From Chloroflexota bacterium (lineage in GTDB: Bacteria > Chloroflexota > Limnocylindria > Limnocylindrales > CSP1-4), in the NCBI GenBank assembly GCA_017881985.1, contig JADGQH010000227.1, positions 1 through 5,288 of the forward strand: a stretch of 5,288 bases of DNA, written 5' to 3'. Below are positions 1-5,288 of this stretch, piece by piece (position 1 is the first letter of the stretch; the number at the start of each line of letters is the position of its first letter). A program made the translations under genes and the position numbers. The notes under the pieces were generated by a model. That model did not search any database, was not told the DNA's origin, and saw nothing but the letters and a program-made list of their open reading frames with translations.

Positions 1-1555
1 ATCGGACCGCCTCCACGGGCTCGCGGAGCGCGGCAAGGCCGGCAGGCTCCCGGCCTCGCCACGGCGCGTCGGCGGTGATCGCCTCGTAGGCGCGCGCGAG
101 GCGCAGGAGCGCCAGCTCGCTCCAGGCCGGACCGATCAGCTGGAGCCCGACCGGAAGGCCGTCGGAGAGCCCGGCCGGGATGCTCATGCCGGGCAGGCCG
201 GCCATGTTGACCGGCAGCGTGCAGGCGTCGGAGAGGTACATCGCCACCGGATCCTCCATCTTTGCCCCCAGCGGCCAGGCAACCGACGGGCTGGTCGGAG
301 CGACCAGGGCATCGATTCCGACCCCGAAGGCGGCGTCGAAGTCGGCCTTGATGAGCGTCCGGACCTTCTGCGCCTTCAGGTAGAACGCGTCGTAGTAGCC
401 GGCCGAGAGCGCATACGTGCCGAGCATGATCCGGCGCTTCACCTCGGCGCCGAACCCGGATCCGCGGGTCGCGAGGTAGTTGGCCAGCACGTCCCCGTCG
501 CGGTCGGCGTGCCCGAAGCGGATCCCGTCGTAGCGCGCGAGGTTCGCGGACGCCTCCGCCGGGGCGACGATGTAGTAGGTCGCCAGCCCGTACTCCGTGT
601 GGGGCAGGCTGACGTCGACGATCTCGGCGCCCGCCGCGGCGAGGGCGGCCACTGCCTCCCGGATGCGCGCCTCGACGCCCGGTTCCATGCCCGCCACGAA
701 GTACTCGCGTGGAAGGCCCAGGCGAAGGCCGCGAAGATGGCCCGCCGCCTCGTCGTCGCCCGCCGCGAGGTGGAGCAGCTCATCGGGGACCGGTATCGGC
801 GCGGAGGTGGAGTCGCGCTCGTCGCGGCCCGCCACCGCGTGGAGCAGCATGGCCGCGTCGCGGGCGTCGCGCCCGAACGGCCCGATCTGGTCCAGCGAGG
901 AGGCGAAGGCGACGATCCCGTAGCGGCTGACCCGGCCGTACGTGGGCTTGAGCCCGACGACGCCTGTCATGGATGCGGGCTGGCGGATGGAGCCGCCCGT
1001 GTCCGTTCCGAGGCTCAGGGGCACGTGCCCGGCGGCGACGCTCGCCGCGGAACCGCCGGAGCTGCCGCCCGGGACGCGACCCAGGTCCCAGGGGTTGGAG
1101 ACCGGCCCGTAGGCGGAGTGCTCCGTCGACGAGCCCATGGCGAACTCGTCCATGTTGAGCTTGCCCAGGATCACCGCGCCCGCGTCGCGCAGCCGCTCGG
1201 TGACGTGGGCGTCGTACGGCGAGATGTACCCCGCCAGGATCTTCGAACCGGCCGTGCACTGGCCGCCGCGCACCGACACGAGGTCCTTGAGGCCGACCGG
1301 CACGCCGCACAGCGGATGCAGAACGGTCAGCGCGGCGGCTCCCTCCGCGCGGGCGACCGCGAGCCGGGCGTCCGCGTCGTCGGCCGCGGCCCGTGCGCCG
1401 GCCGCGTCGATGACGAGCCACGCGTTGAGGGCGGGGTTCTCACGCTCGGCGAGGGCCAGGTGCGCCTCCACGAGCTCACGGGACGAGAGGTCGCCGGCAC
1501 GCAGCCGGTCGCTCATGGCGGCCGCCGTCAGGCGCGTCAGGCCGGGATCCGTCAT
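1..1555 (-). CDS. gatA: Asp-tRNA(Asn)/Glu-tRNA(Gln) amidotransferase subunit A (3' end cut by the window edge)
   Basis: GatA is the amidase subunit of GatCAB. It frees ammonia from glutamine (or asparagine), and GatB uses the ammonia to convert Glu-tRNA(Gln) or Asp-tRNA(Asn) into the correctly amidated tRNA in the cytoplasm. Reading from the ATG at 1555, the frame stays open for 518 codons to the left edge, with no stop. The amidase-signature Ser-cisSer-Lys triad is complete: Lys90 in GLKD, cis-Ser165 in PGGSSGGSA and the expected nucleophile Ser189 in TDTGGSIRQ. Spacing among the three matches the family, with the protein carrying about 11 extra N-terminal residues relative to Firmicutes GatA. 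APAEASANLARYDG near residue 331 and GLPVGLQLIGP near 466 are further family motifs. The start lies 8 bases after the gatC stop, so the two are surely cotranscribed. The Shine-Dalgarno is poor (only GAG about 7 bases upstream). An internal ATG at 1516 is a weaker start because it would remove part of the conserved first helix. At 518 or more residues it slightly exceeds the usual length of about 485-500, so only a short tail should be missing. Confidence 0.97.
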   Translation of the reverse strand, partial: MTDPGLTRLTAAAMSDRLRAGDLSSRELVEAHLALAERENPALNAWLVIDAAGARAAADDADARLAVARAEGAAALTVLHPLCGVPVGLKDLVSVRGGQCTAGSKILAGYISPYDAHVTERLRDAGAVILGKLNMDEFAMGSSTEHSAYGPVSNPWDLGRVPGGSSGGSAASVAAGHVPLSLGTDTGGSIRQPASMTGVVGLKPTYGRVSRYGIVAFASSLDQIGPFGRDARDAAMLLHAVAGRDERDSTSAPIPVPDELLHLAAGDDEAAGHLRGLRLGLPREYFVAGMEPGVEARIREAVAALAAAGAEIVDVSLPHTEYGLATYYIVAPAEASANLARYDGIRFGHADRDGDVLANYLATRGSGFGAEVKRRIMLGTYALSAGYYDAFYLKAQKVRTLIKADFDAAFGVGIDALVAPTSPSVAWPLGAKMEDPVAMYLSDACTLPVNMAGLPGMSIPAGLSDGLPVGLQLIGPAWSELALLRLARAYEAITADAPWRGREPAGLAALREPVEAVR

Positions 1556-1563
1556 GGGGATGC

Positions 1564-1860
1564 TCAATCGCCGCCGAGGATGGCCGGCACCACGACGTAG
1601 CTGCCGTCCCGTCTCGGGGCGTTGGCCAGCGCCTCGGCCTGCGAGAGCGAGGGCCGCGCCACGTCCTCGCGGAGGATGTTCTCGAGCTCGATCGTCTGCG
1701 CCGTCGGCGGGATGGCGTCCGTGTCGAGGCGGGCAAGCACGGCATACTGCTCGAGGATGTGGTTCAGCTGGACCTCGAGTCGCGCGAGCTCGTCCTCGGC
1801 GAGGCCCAGCCGCGCCAGGTGCGCCACGTGCTCCACGTCGGCGCGGGAAAGCGTTGCCAT
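1564..1860 (-). CDS. gatC: Asp-tRNA(Asn)/Glu-tRNA(Gln) amidotransferase subunit C
   Basis: GatC is the small non-catalytic subunit of GatCAB; it wraps around the GatA-GatB interface and stabilises the complex. The 98-residue product has the usual family length and is recognisable end to end. It begins with LSRADVEHVAHLARLGL (residues 4-20), continues through a helix ending in the HILEQ region, then a PPTAQ turn (near residue 51), an N-x-LRED segment, and closes with ALANAP and DGSYVVVPAI. The conserved N-terminal helix begins a few residues after the ATG at 1860, which supports this start. No Shine-Dalgarno is visible before it, but a TATCAT hexamer sits 7 bases upstream, so the message may be leaderless. 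gatA follows after 8 bases, and the DinB-like gene ends 27 bases upstream. gatB is not visible and may lie further left. Identification is by recalled family pattern and by adjacency to gatA, each of which supports the other. Confidence 0.96.
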   Translation of the reverse strand: MATLSRADVEHVAHLARLGLAEDELARLEVQLNHILEQYAVLARLDTDAIPPTAQTIELENILREDVARPSLSQAEALANAPRRDGSYVVVPAILGGD

Positions 1861-1867
1861 GCGGCCG

Positions 1868-1873
1868 ATGATA
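1868..1873 (-). promoter_or_regulatory. Possible -10 box for a leaderless gatC-gatA transcript
   Basis: On the minus strand the hexamer TATCAT (5 of 6 matches to TATAAT) lies exactly 7 bases before the gatC ATG. There is no purine-rich Shine-Dalgarno between them. This spacing would put the transcription start at or next to the A of the ATG, giving a leaderless mRNA. No good -35 is visible: 16-17 bases further upstream lies GC-rich sequence at the 3' end of the DinB-like gene. A secondary internal promoter would let gatCA be expressed apart from ligA. The sequence supports this as a prediction only. Confidence 0.45.
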
Positions 1874-1887
1874 CCGGACGGGCCGAG

Positions 1888-2442
1888 TCAGCCAGCGCGC
1901 ACCGCGATGAGCGCCCGGCGCGCCTGGGCGAGATGGAATCGGTCGTGGCCTGCGATCATCGTGAACATCAGGCCGAGTGACTCGGGACCGCGCTCGCGGT
2001 GGCGCACGGTTCGTTCCCGCTCGTCGGGCGTGCTCGCCTTCCAGAGCACGAGGTTCGAGGCACGCAGGGCGTCGAAGAGGCGGAGCAGGTCCTCCTGCTC
2101 GGCCAGGCCGTGGGCGAGCGCGGCGACCCATCGATCCTGGTCGTAGCCCACGATCTCCGGGTCGTCCTCGGCGAGCGCCCACCGATAGCGGCCGCTCATC
2201 ACGAGCTCGCCGTCCACCGCGTGGCCGAGGCACTCGAGCACCGACCACTCGTCACGCGACGGTCGAGTCCGAAGGTCGGTCCCGGCCTCGGCGACGAGCG
2301 CGCGCCATGCCGCGCCCGTCGCGCCCTGGACTGCGGCCGGGTCGTCGTCGCCGACCAGGCTCACGAGGCGGCGCTGGTAGGCCTGCGGGTCGGCCAGCTC
2401 CTCCCCGCCCTGGCGCCCTGCCTGATCCGCTGGCTGCGTCAC
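1888..2442 (-). CDS. DinB-superfamily (DinB_2-like) four-helix-bundle protein, function unknown
   Basis: The 184-residue product looks like a DinB/YfiT-superfamily protein: four helices that usually hold a divalent metal through three histidines. Candidate ligands are visible: His74 in ECLGHAVDGE on helix 2, and His166 and His170 in AGHDRFHLAQ on the last helix, with the classical H-x3-H spacing. WSVLECLGH and the R-x-R-W segment after it match the typical W-s-v-x-e-x-l-x-H pattern. The first 20 residues are polar and look disordered. Members include metal-dependent hydrolases and thiol-S-transferases, but substrates are rarely known, and despite the name these are not DNA polymerase IV. The start is GTG at 2442: it overlaps the ligA TGA as GTGA and follows a strong Shine-Dalgarno, so translation is probably coupled to ligA. 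gatC begins 27 bases downstream. No signal peptide or membrane segment is seen, so it should be cytoplasmic. The family call is good; the biochemical role is open. Confidence 0.88.
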   Translation of the reverse strand: MTQPADQAGRQGGEELADPQAYQRRLVSLVGDDDPAAVQGATGAAWRALVAEAGTDLRTRPSRDEWSVLECLGHAVDGELVMSGRYRWALAEDDPEIVGYDQDRWVAALAHGLAEQEDLLRLFDALRASNLVLWKASTPDERERTVRHRERGPESLGLMFTMIAGHDRFHLAQARRALIAVRAG

Positions 2443-4628
2443 GTCGATATCTCCTCCCCTGCAAGGAGCTGCCGCAACCCGGCCTCGTCGAGGACCGGGA
2501 CGCCGAGCTCCTGGGCCTTCTGGAGCTTGGATCCGGCATTCTCGCCGGCCACGAGATAGTCCGTCCTGCGGGACACGGAGCCCGCCGACTTGCCGCCTGC
2601 GGCCCGGATCGCCTCCTCGGCCTCTGCCCGGCTGAAGCCCGGGAGCGTGCCGGTCACCACGAGCGTCTTCCCCGAGAGGCGGCCCACGGGGCCTTCCCCG
2701 ACCGTCGGGCGTGGCGCGGGCCGCTCCGCCTCCACACCTGCCGCCACGAGATCGTCGAGGATCCCGGCGGTCGCCGCGTCCGCGAAGAAGCGACCGAGGC
2801 TCGCCGCAACCGTGGCACCGACGCCGGGAACCTCCTCGAGCGCGGCCGGCTCGGCCGTGGCAATGCGGCGGAGCTCCGCCGCGACCCGGGCCGTCCAGCC
2901 GTCCGGTCCGCCCATCGGCTCGCCCTCGCCGGGCGGAACCCGGCCGGCCAGCCAGGCGGCGATGTCGATCGCAGTCTGCTCGCCGACCTGGGGGATGCCG
3001 AGCGCGTTCAGGATCCGGGCCAGGGGCCGGCGGCGCGCCCGCTGGATCGAGGCCGCGAGGTTCTCCGCGCTCTTCCGGGCGAAACGGTCGAGCGATTCCA
3101 GGTCGGCGACGCCGAGCCGGAAGAAGTCGCCTCGGGAGCGGACCATGCCGCGCTGGAGCAGCTGCTCGAGGACCGCCCAGCCGGCGCCCTCGATGTCCAT
3201 CCCGCCGCGACCGGCGAAGTGGGCGTACTCCTGGGCGACGCGCGCCGGGCAGCCCGGGTTCGGGCAGTAGTGCCGGACGGCGCCCTCGTCGCGGACGATC
3301 GGCGTCGCGCAGACGGGGCAGACGGCCGGCATCTCGAAGATCCGCTCCGCTCCCGTGCGCCGTTCCGGGATCGCGCGCACGACTTCCGGGATGACGTCGC
3401 CCGCCTTCTGGAGAATCACGTGGTCGCCCATGCGGAGGTCCTTGCGGCGAACCTCGTCGAGGTTGTGGAGCGTCGCCCGCGCGACCGTCGAGCCGGCAAC
3501 CTTTGCCGGTCGGAGATGGGCCACCGGCGTGAGCGTCCCGGTCCGCCCCACGTACGGGACGATCTCCTCGAGGATCGTCTCGACCTGCTCGGGCGGGAAC
3601 TTGTAGGCGATCGCCCAGCGGGGCGCCCGCGCGACCATCCCGAGGCGTGCCTGCTGGTCGAAGCGGTCCACCTTCACGACGACGCCGTCGGTCTCGTACT
3701 CGAGCGCGTGGCGCCGCTCGCGCCAGTCCTCGAGGAAGGCGATCACGCCGTCGATGTCGAGACCGGCCCGGCGGTGCGGGTTCACGGGGAAGCCGAGCGC
3801 CTCGAGCCGATCGAGCGCCCCGGACTGGTCGCCCGCCGGTGTCGCTCCGGGCCGTGGCTCCTCGTGGAGCTGGTAGGCCCAGAAGCTGAGCCGGCGGCCG
3901 GCGGTCACGGCCGGATCGAGCTGGCGAAGCGACCCGGCCCCGCTGTTGCGCGGGTTCGCGTACAGGGCCAGCCCGGCCTCCTCCCGCTCGGCGTTGATGC
4001 GCGCGAACTCGGCCTTGGGCATGAAGACCTCGCCGCGCGCCTCGAGCGTCGCGGGTTCCTTGAGGGGATGCGGGATCGCGAGGATCGTGCGCAGGTTCGC
4101 CGTGACATCCTCGCCCGTGGTGCCGTCGCCGCGCGTTGCCCCGCGTACGAGCCGCCCGTCCCGGTAGCGGAGGCTGATCGCGAGGCCGTCGATCTTGAGC
4201 TCGGCGACATAGCGGAGCTCCGGCACCGGCTCCGGTGCGGGCGCCAGGCCGAGCCCGCGACGGACGCGGGCGTCGAAGGCGCGCAGCTCATCCTCGCCGA
4301 ACGCGTTCCCGAGGCTCAGCATCGGACGCTCGTGTCGAACCTCCGCGAACGGGCTGCTCTCGTCCGGGGTCGCGCCGGTCCCCACCCGCTGCGTGGGCGA
4401 GTCGGCGGTCATGAGCGCCGGGAAGGCCGCCTCGAGCGCGACGAGCTCGCGGAAGAGCGCGTCGTAGTCCGCATCAGCGAGCGTCGGGTTGTCGTCGAGG
4501 TAGTACGCGTGATTGGCGGCCCGGATCTCCGCGGCGATCACGGCATGCCGTGTGCCCGCAGCGTCCGCAGTCAGGGCCGCCACGGCCGCCACGAGGGCGG
4601 GATCGACGGGCAGGTCGGAGGTGGTCAT
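2439..4628 (-). CDS. ligA: NAD+-dependent DNA ligase LigA
   Basis: LigA seals nicks in duplex DNA during replication and excision repair, using NAD+ as the adenylate donor. The 729-residue product contains every expected domain. Domain Ia (about 20-90) has the NMN-binding pattern YY-x8-DADYD, with Tyr42, Asp52, Tyr55 and Asp56 aligning with E. coli Tyr22, Asp32, Tyr35 and Asp36. The adenylation domain has the catalytic Lys145 in AELKIDGLA, then EARGEVF near 196, DGVVVKVD near 314 and AYKFP near 341. An OB fold follows. The zinc finger uses Cys437, Cys440, Cys455 and Cys460. Helix-hairpin-helix repeats cover about 500-635 (GIPQVGEQTA, EEVPGVGATVA), and a BRCT domain covers about 647-729 (GKTLVVTGTLPGFSR). 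The protein is some 50-60 residues longer than the usual ~670, mainly from an N-terminal extension and an insertion near 562-585 in the HhH region. The ATG at 4628 is chosen because homology begins soon after and the frame further upstream is antisense to the neighbouring gene. The stop overlaps the next gene as GTGA. Confidence 0.98.
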   Translation of the reverse strand: MTTSDLPVDPALVAAVAALTADAAGTRHAVIAAEIRAANHAYYLDDNPTLADADYDALFRELVALEAAFPALMTADSPTQRVGTGATPDESSPFAEVRHERPMLSLGNAFGEDELRAFDARVRRGLGLAPAPEPVPELRYVAELKIDGLAISLRYRDGRLVRGATRGDGTTGEDVTANLRTILAIPHPLKEPATLEARGEVFMPKAEFARINAEREEAGLALYANPRNSGAGSLRQLDPAVTAGRRLSFWAYQLHEEPRPGATPAGDQSGALDRLEALGFPVNPHRRAGLDIDGVIAFLEDWRERRHALEYETDGVVVKVDRFDQQARLGMVARAPRWAIAYKFPPEQVETILEEIVPYVGRTGTLTPVAHLRPAKVAGSTVARATLHNLDEVRRKDLRMGDHVILQKAGDVIPEVVRAIPERRTGAERIFEMPAVCPVCATPIVRDEGAVRHYCPNPGCPARVAQEYAHFAGRGGMDIEGAGWAVLEQLLQRGMVRSRGDFFRLGVADLESLDRFARKSAENLAASIQRARRRPLARILNALGIPQVGEQTAIDIAAWLAGRVPPGEGEPMGGPDGWTARVAAELRRIATAEPAALEEVPGVGATVAASLGRFFADAATAGILDDLVAAGVEAERPAPRPTVGEGPVGRLSGKTLVVTGTLPGFSRAEAEEAIRAAGGKSAGSVSRRTDYLVAGENAGSKLQKAQELGVPVLDEAGLRQLLAGEEIST
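2451..2460 (-). promoter_or_regulatory. Strong Shine-Dalgarno for the DinB-like gene, inside the ligA 3' end
   Basis: On the minus strand AGGGGAGGAG ends 8 bases before the GTG at 2442. It contains GGAGG, a near-perfect match to the anti-Shine-Dalgarno of 16S rRNA. It sits within the last codons of ligA and decides the GTG start of the downstream gene. It is the only clear Shine-Dalgarno in front of any gene in the window. Confidence 0.8.
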
Positions 4629-4638
4629 CGCGAGCCCG

Positions 4639-4644
4639 AGTCTA
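4639..4644 (-). promoter_or_regulatory. Possible -10 box for ligA
   Basis: On the minus strand TAGACT (fits TAnnnT, 4 of 6 to TATAAT) lies 10 bases before the ligA ATG, and there is no Shine-Dalgarno between them. Transcription would start only a few bases before the ATG, giving a leader of about 0-5 bases. A TTCAAC that could serve as -35 lies 20 bases upstream, which is longer than the ideal 17. ligA diverges from the plus-strand gene, so it needs its own promoter in the 73-base gap, and this is the best candidate I see. Confidence 0.4.
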
Positions 4645-4665
4645 GCGCCGCCCGCCGGGACGAGG

Positions 4666-4694
4666 TTGAACTCGCGGGCGCCGCGCGGCATGAT
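4666..4694 (+). promoter_or_regulatory. Predicted promoter of the plus-strand DinB/ClbS-like gene
   Basis: TTGAAC (4666-4671) and CATGAT (4689-4694) are separated by exactly 17 bases, the optimum for a sigma-70-type promoter. Each hexamer matches its consensus at 4 of 6 positions. The -10 ends 7 bases before the ATG at 4702, and no Shine-Dalgarno is present, so a leaderless transcript is predicted. The -35 overlaps, on the other strand, the region where a ligA -35 would lie, so the two divergent promoters may share or compete for this short gap. Confidence 0.5.
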
Positions 4695-4701
4695 CCGCGG
4701 G

Positions 4702-5202
4702 ATGGACAAGCAGGAGCTCGTCGCGATGCTGCGGACCGGGCACGACCGGCTCGCGTCCTCCATCGCCGCGCTCTCGGACGACGAGCTGGCGCTCCCCGCG
4801 CAGGGCGGCTGGACCCGGCGCGACGTCGTGGCGCACATCGAGTGGTGGGAACGGCACTCGGCCGACGTCGTGACCGCCCTTCGCGGCGGCCGTGACCCCT
4901 ACCCGACCGACGAGCCCTTCGACCTCGACGCCCGTAACGAGCAGGTCTTCCGCGAGAGCCGGGACCGCTCCGCGGCCGACGTCCGCGCCGGCGAGGCGGC
5001 TGCGTGGACGAGCCTCCTGGGCGCGATCGAGGCCACAGGCGAGGCCGACCTCTTCGATCCGGCCCGGTTCGCGTGGACAGGCGGCGAGCCGCTCGTCGAG
5101 ATCATCCGCGGCGACACGGATCGGCACTGGGACGAGCACCTTCCGCATCTTCGCGGCGAGGACGCCGACACCGTGGCCGAATCCCCACCCGACGCGGTCT
5201 GA
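4702..5202 (+). CDS. DinB/ClbS(DfsB)-like four-helix-bundle protein, function unknown
   Basis: The 166-residue product resembles the ClbS/DfsB and maleylpyruvate-isomerase-N-like branches of the DinB fold. The N-terminal helix (MDKQELVAMLRTGHDRL) is followed by ALSDDELALP, then GGWTRRDVVAHIEWWERH, which matches the family's W-s-x-x-D-v-x-a-H-l-x-x-W-E signature, and DLDARNEQVF, which matches its D-x-x-N segment. Possible metal ligands are His45 and the late pair His142 and His146 (RHWDEH), again with H-x3-H spacing. The last 16 residues are acidic and proline-containing, probably a flexible tail. In ClbS a related fold protects DNA from colibactin, and other members are thiol-dependent transferases; nothing here shows which applies, so no function is assigned. 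ATG 4702 is preferred over the in-frame ATG 4690, which lies inside the predicted -10 box. It is the only plus-strand gene, divergent from ligA and convergent with the helicase gene, whose stop lies 18 bases past its own. Confidence 0.85.
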   Translation: MDKQELVAMLRTGHDRLASSIAALSDDELALPAQGGWTRRDVVAHIEWWERHSADVVTALRGGRDPYPTDEPFDLDARNEQVFRESRDRSAADVRAGEAAAWTSLLGAIEATGEADLFDPARFAWTGGEPLVEIIRGDTDRHWDEHLPHLRGEDADTVAESPPDAV

Positions 5203-5220
5203 GTGACCTGGTCTCCTACC

Positions 5221-5288
5221 TCACCCGGCGATCTCGAGGTTCGCGATGCTCGCCAGGAGGGTCTTCACGCCGCCGGCCCGGAAGGCAA
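5221..5288 (-). CDS. C-terminal end of a UvrD/PcrA-type DNA helicase (5' part outside the window)
   Basis: A minus-strand frame enters from the right edge and ends at the TGA at 5223-5221, giving 21 residues: AFRAGGVKTLLASIANLEIA plus a final Gly. This matches the end of PcrA/UvrD superfamily 1A helicases, where the C-terminal Tudor-like fold typically reads V-x-F-x-x-x-G-x-K-x-L-L-x-x-x-A-x-L-E followed by a few residues. PcrA/UvrD unwinds DNA 3'-to-5' in nucleotide excision repair, plasmid replication and transcription-coupled repair. A helicase just before ligA fits the known pcrA-ligA pairing, which raises confidence beyond what so short a piece would give alone. Here the pair is broken by an opposite-strand gene, so ligA is not directly cotranscribed with it. 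The alternative is an unrelated protein with a chance match. I leave the symbol blank because the subfamily cannot be told. Confidence 0.6.
   Translation of the reverse strand, partial: AFRAGGVKTLLASIANLEIAG

Noticed and set aside
509..1600. A 363-codon open frame on the plus strand opposite gatA.
   Set aside because: Low-complexity Arg/Gly/Ala composition and no family features; the opposite strand encodes a complete GatA active site. It is a GC-rich shadow frame.
4673..4700. GC inverted repeats (CGCGG GCG CCGCG at 4673-4685, CCGCGG at 4695-4700) around the plus-strand -10 box, as a possible operator.
   Set aside because: Such short CG-only palindromes arise often at this base composition, and no known regulator's site is recognisable.
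4418..4838. Extension of ligA upstream to an ATG at 4838.
   Set aside because: The extra 70 residues are unlike any LigA N-terminus and are antisense to the plus-strand DinB/ClbS-like gene. The ATG at 4628 gives a start close to the beginning of homology.
1977..4895. A 972-codon open frame on the plus strand, antisense to ligA and most of the DinB-like gene.
   Set aside because: Its translation is Arg/Gly/Ala/Pro-rich with no recognisable domain, and it lies opposite a full LigA with all catalytic residues. Long antisense frames are expected in GC-rich coding DNA because stop codons are rare there.
5203..5220. Possible terminator between the convergent plus-strand gene and the helicase end.
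   Set aside because: Only a stem of about 3 pairs (GGT/ACC) can be drawn, and there is no U-tract on either strand.
1..5288. CRISPR arrays, tRNA or rRNA genes, insertion-sequence ends, attachment sites, toxin-antitoxin or defence genes.
   Set aside because: None seen. Nearly all bases fall in protein-coding genes, and I noticed no spaced direct repeats, no transposase and no cloverleaf-like sequence.

Overview
This is a GC-rich (by eye about 70% G+C), gene-dense bacterial chromosome segment made mostly of housekeeping genes. Residue patterns in GatA (GGSSGG rather than the GGSGGG I associate with Actinobacteria, and LKPTYGRVSRYG), together with the high G+C and the gene order, suggest a Chloroflexota bacterium, perhaps Limnocylindria-like. 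That placement is inferred from recalled family patterns, not from a search, and a GC-rich actinobacterium is the main alternative.

Layout, left to right. On the minus strand: gatA (runs off the left edge, C-terminal end missing), gatC, a DinB-fold four-helix-bundle gene, and ligA (NAD+-dependent DNA ligase). On the plus strand: a second, different DinB/ClbS-like gene, divergent from ligA. On the minus strand at the right edge: the last 21 codons of what looks like a UvrD/PcrA helicase. In minus-strand transcription order this is uvrD/pcrA, [opposite-strand DinB/ClbS-like gene], ligA, DinB-like gene, gatC, gatA. The pcrA-ligA and gatC-gatA pairs are a known neighbourhood in several phyla. The two DinB-fold genes on either side of ligA are the unusual additions.

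Functionally, UvrD/PcrA and LigA act in DNA repair and replication (strand unwinding and nick sealing). GatC and GatA are subunits of the amidotransferase that makes Gln-tRNA(Gln) and/or Asn-tRNA(Asn) from mischarged precursors. GatB is not in the window. The DinB-fold proteins each keep a His...His-x3-His set expected to bind a divalent metal, but their substrates cannot be read from the sequence.

There is a consistent expression pattern. ligA and the downstream DinB-like gene overlap by 4 bases (GTGA), with a strong Shine-Dalgarno sequence inside the ligA end. gatC and the plus-strand DinB/ClbS-like gene instead lack a Shine-Dalgarno and have a -10-like hexamer exactly 7 bases before the ATG, as expected for leaderless mRNAs. 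ligA has a similar but looser arrangement. I found no RNA genes, CRISPR arrays, mobile elements or convincing terminators. No intergenic stretch exceeds 73 bases. I see no previously undescribed system here; the points most worth checking are the DinB-fold genes around ligA and the leaderless promoters.
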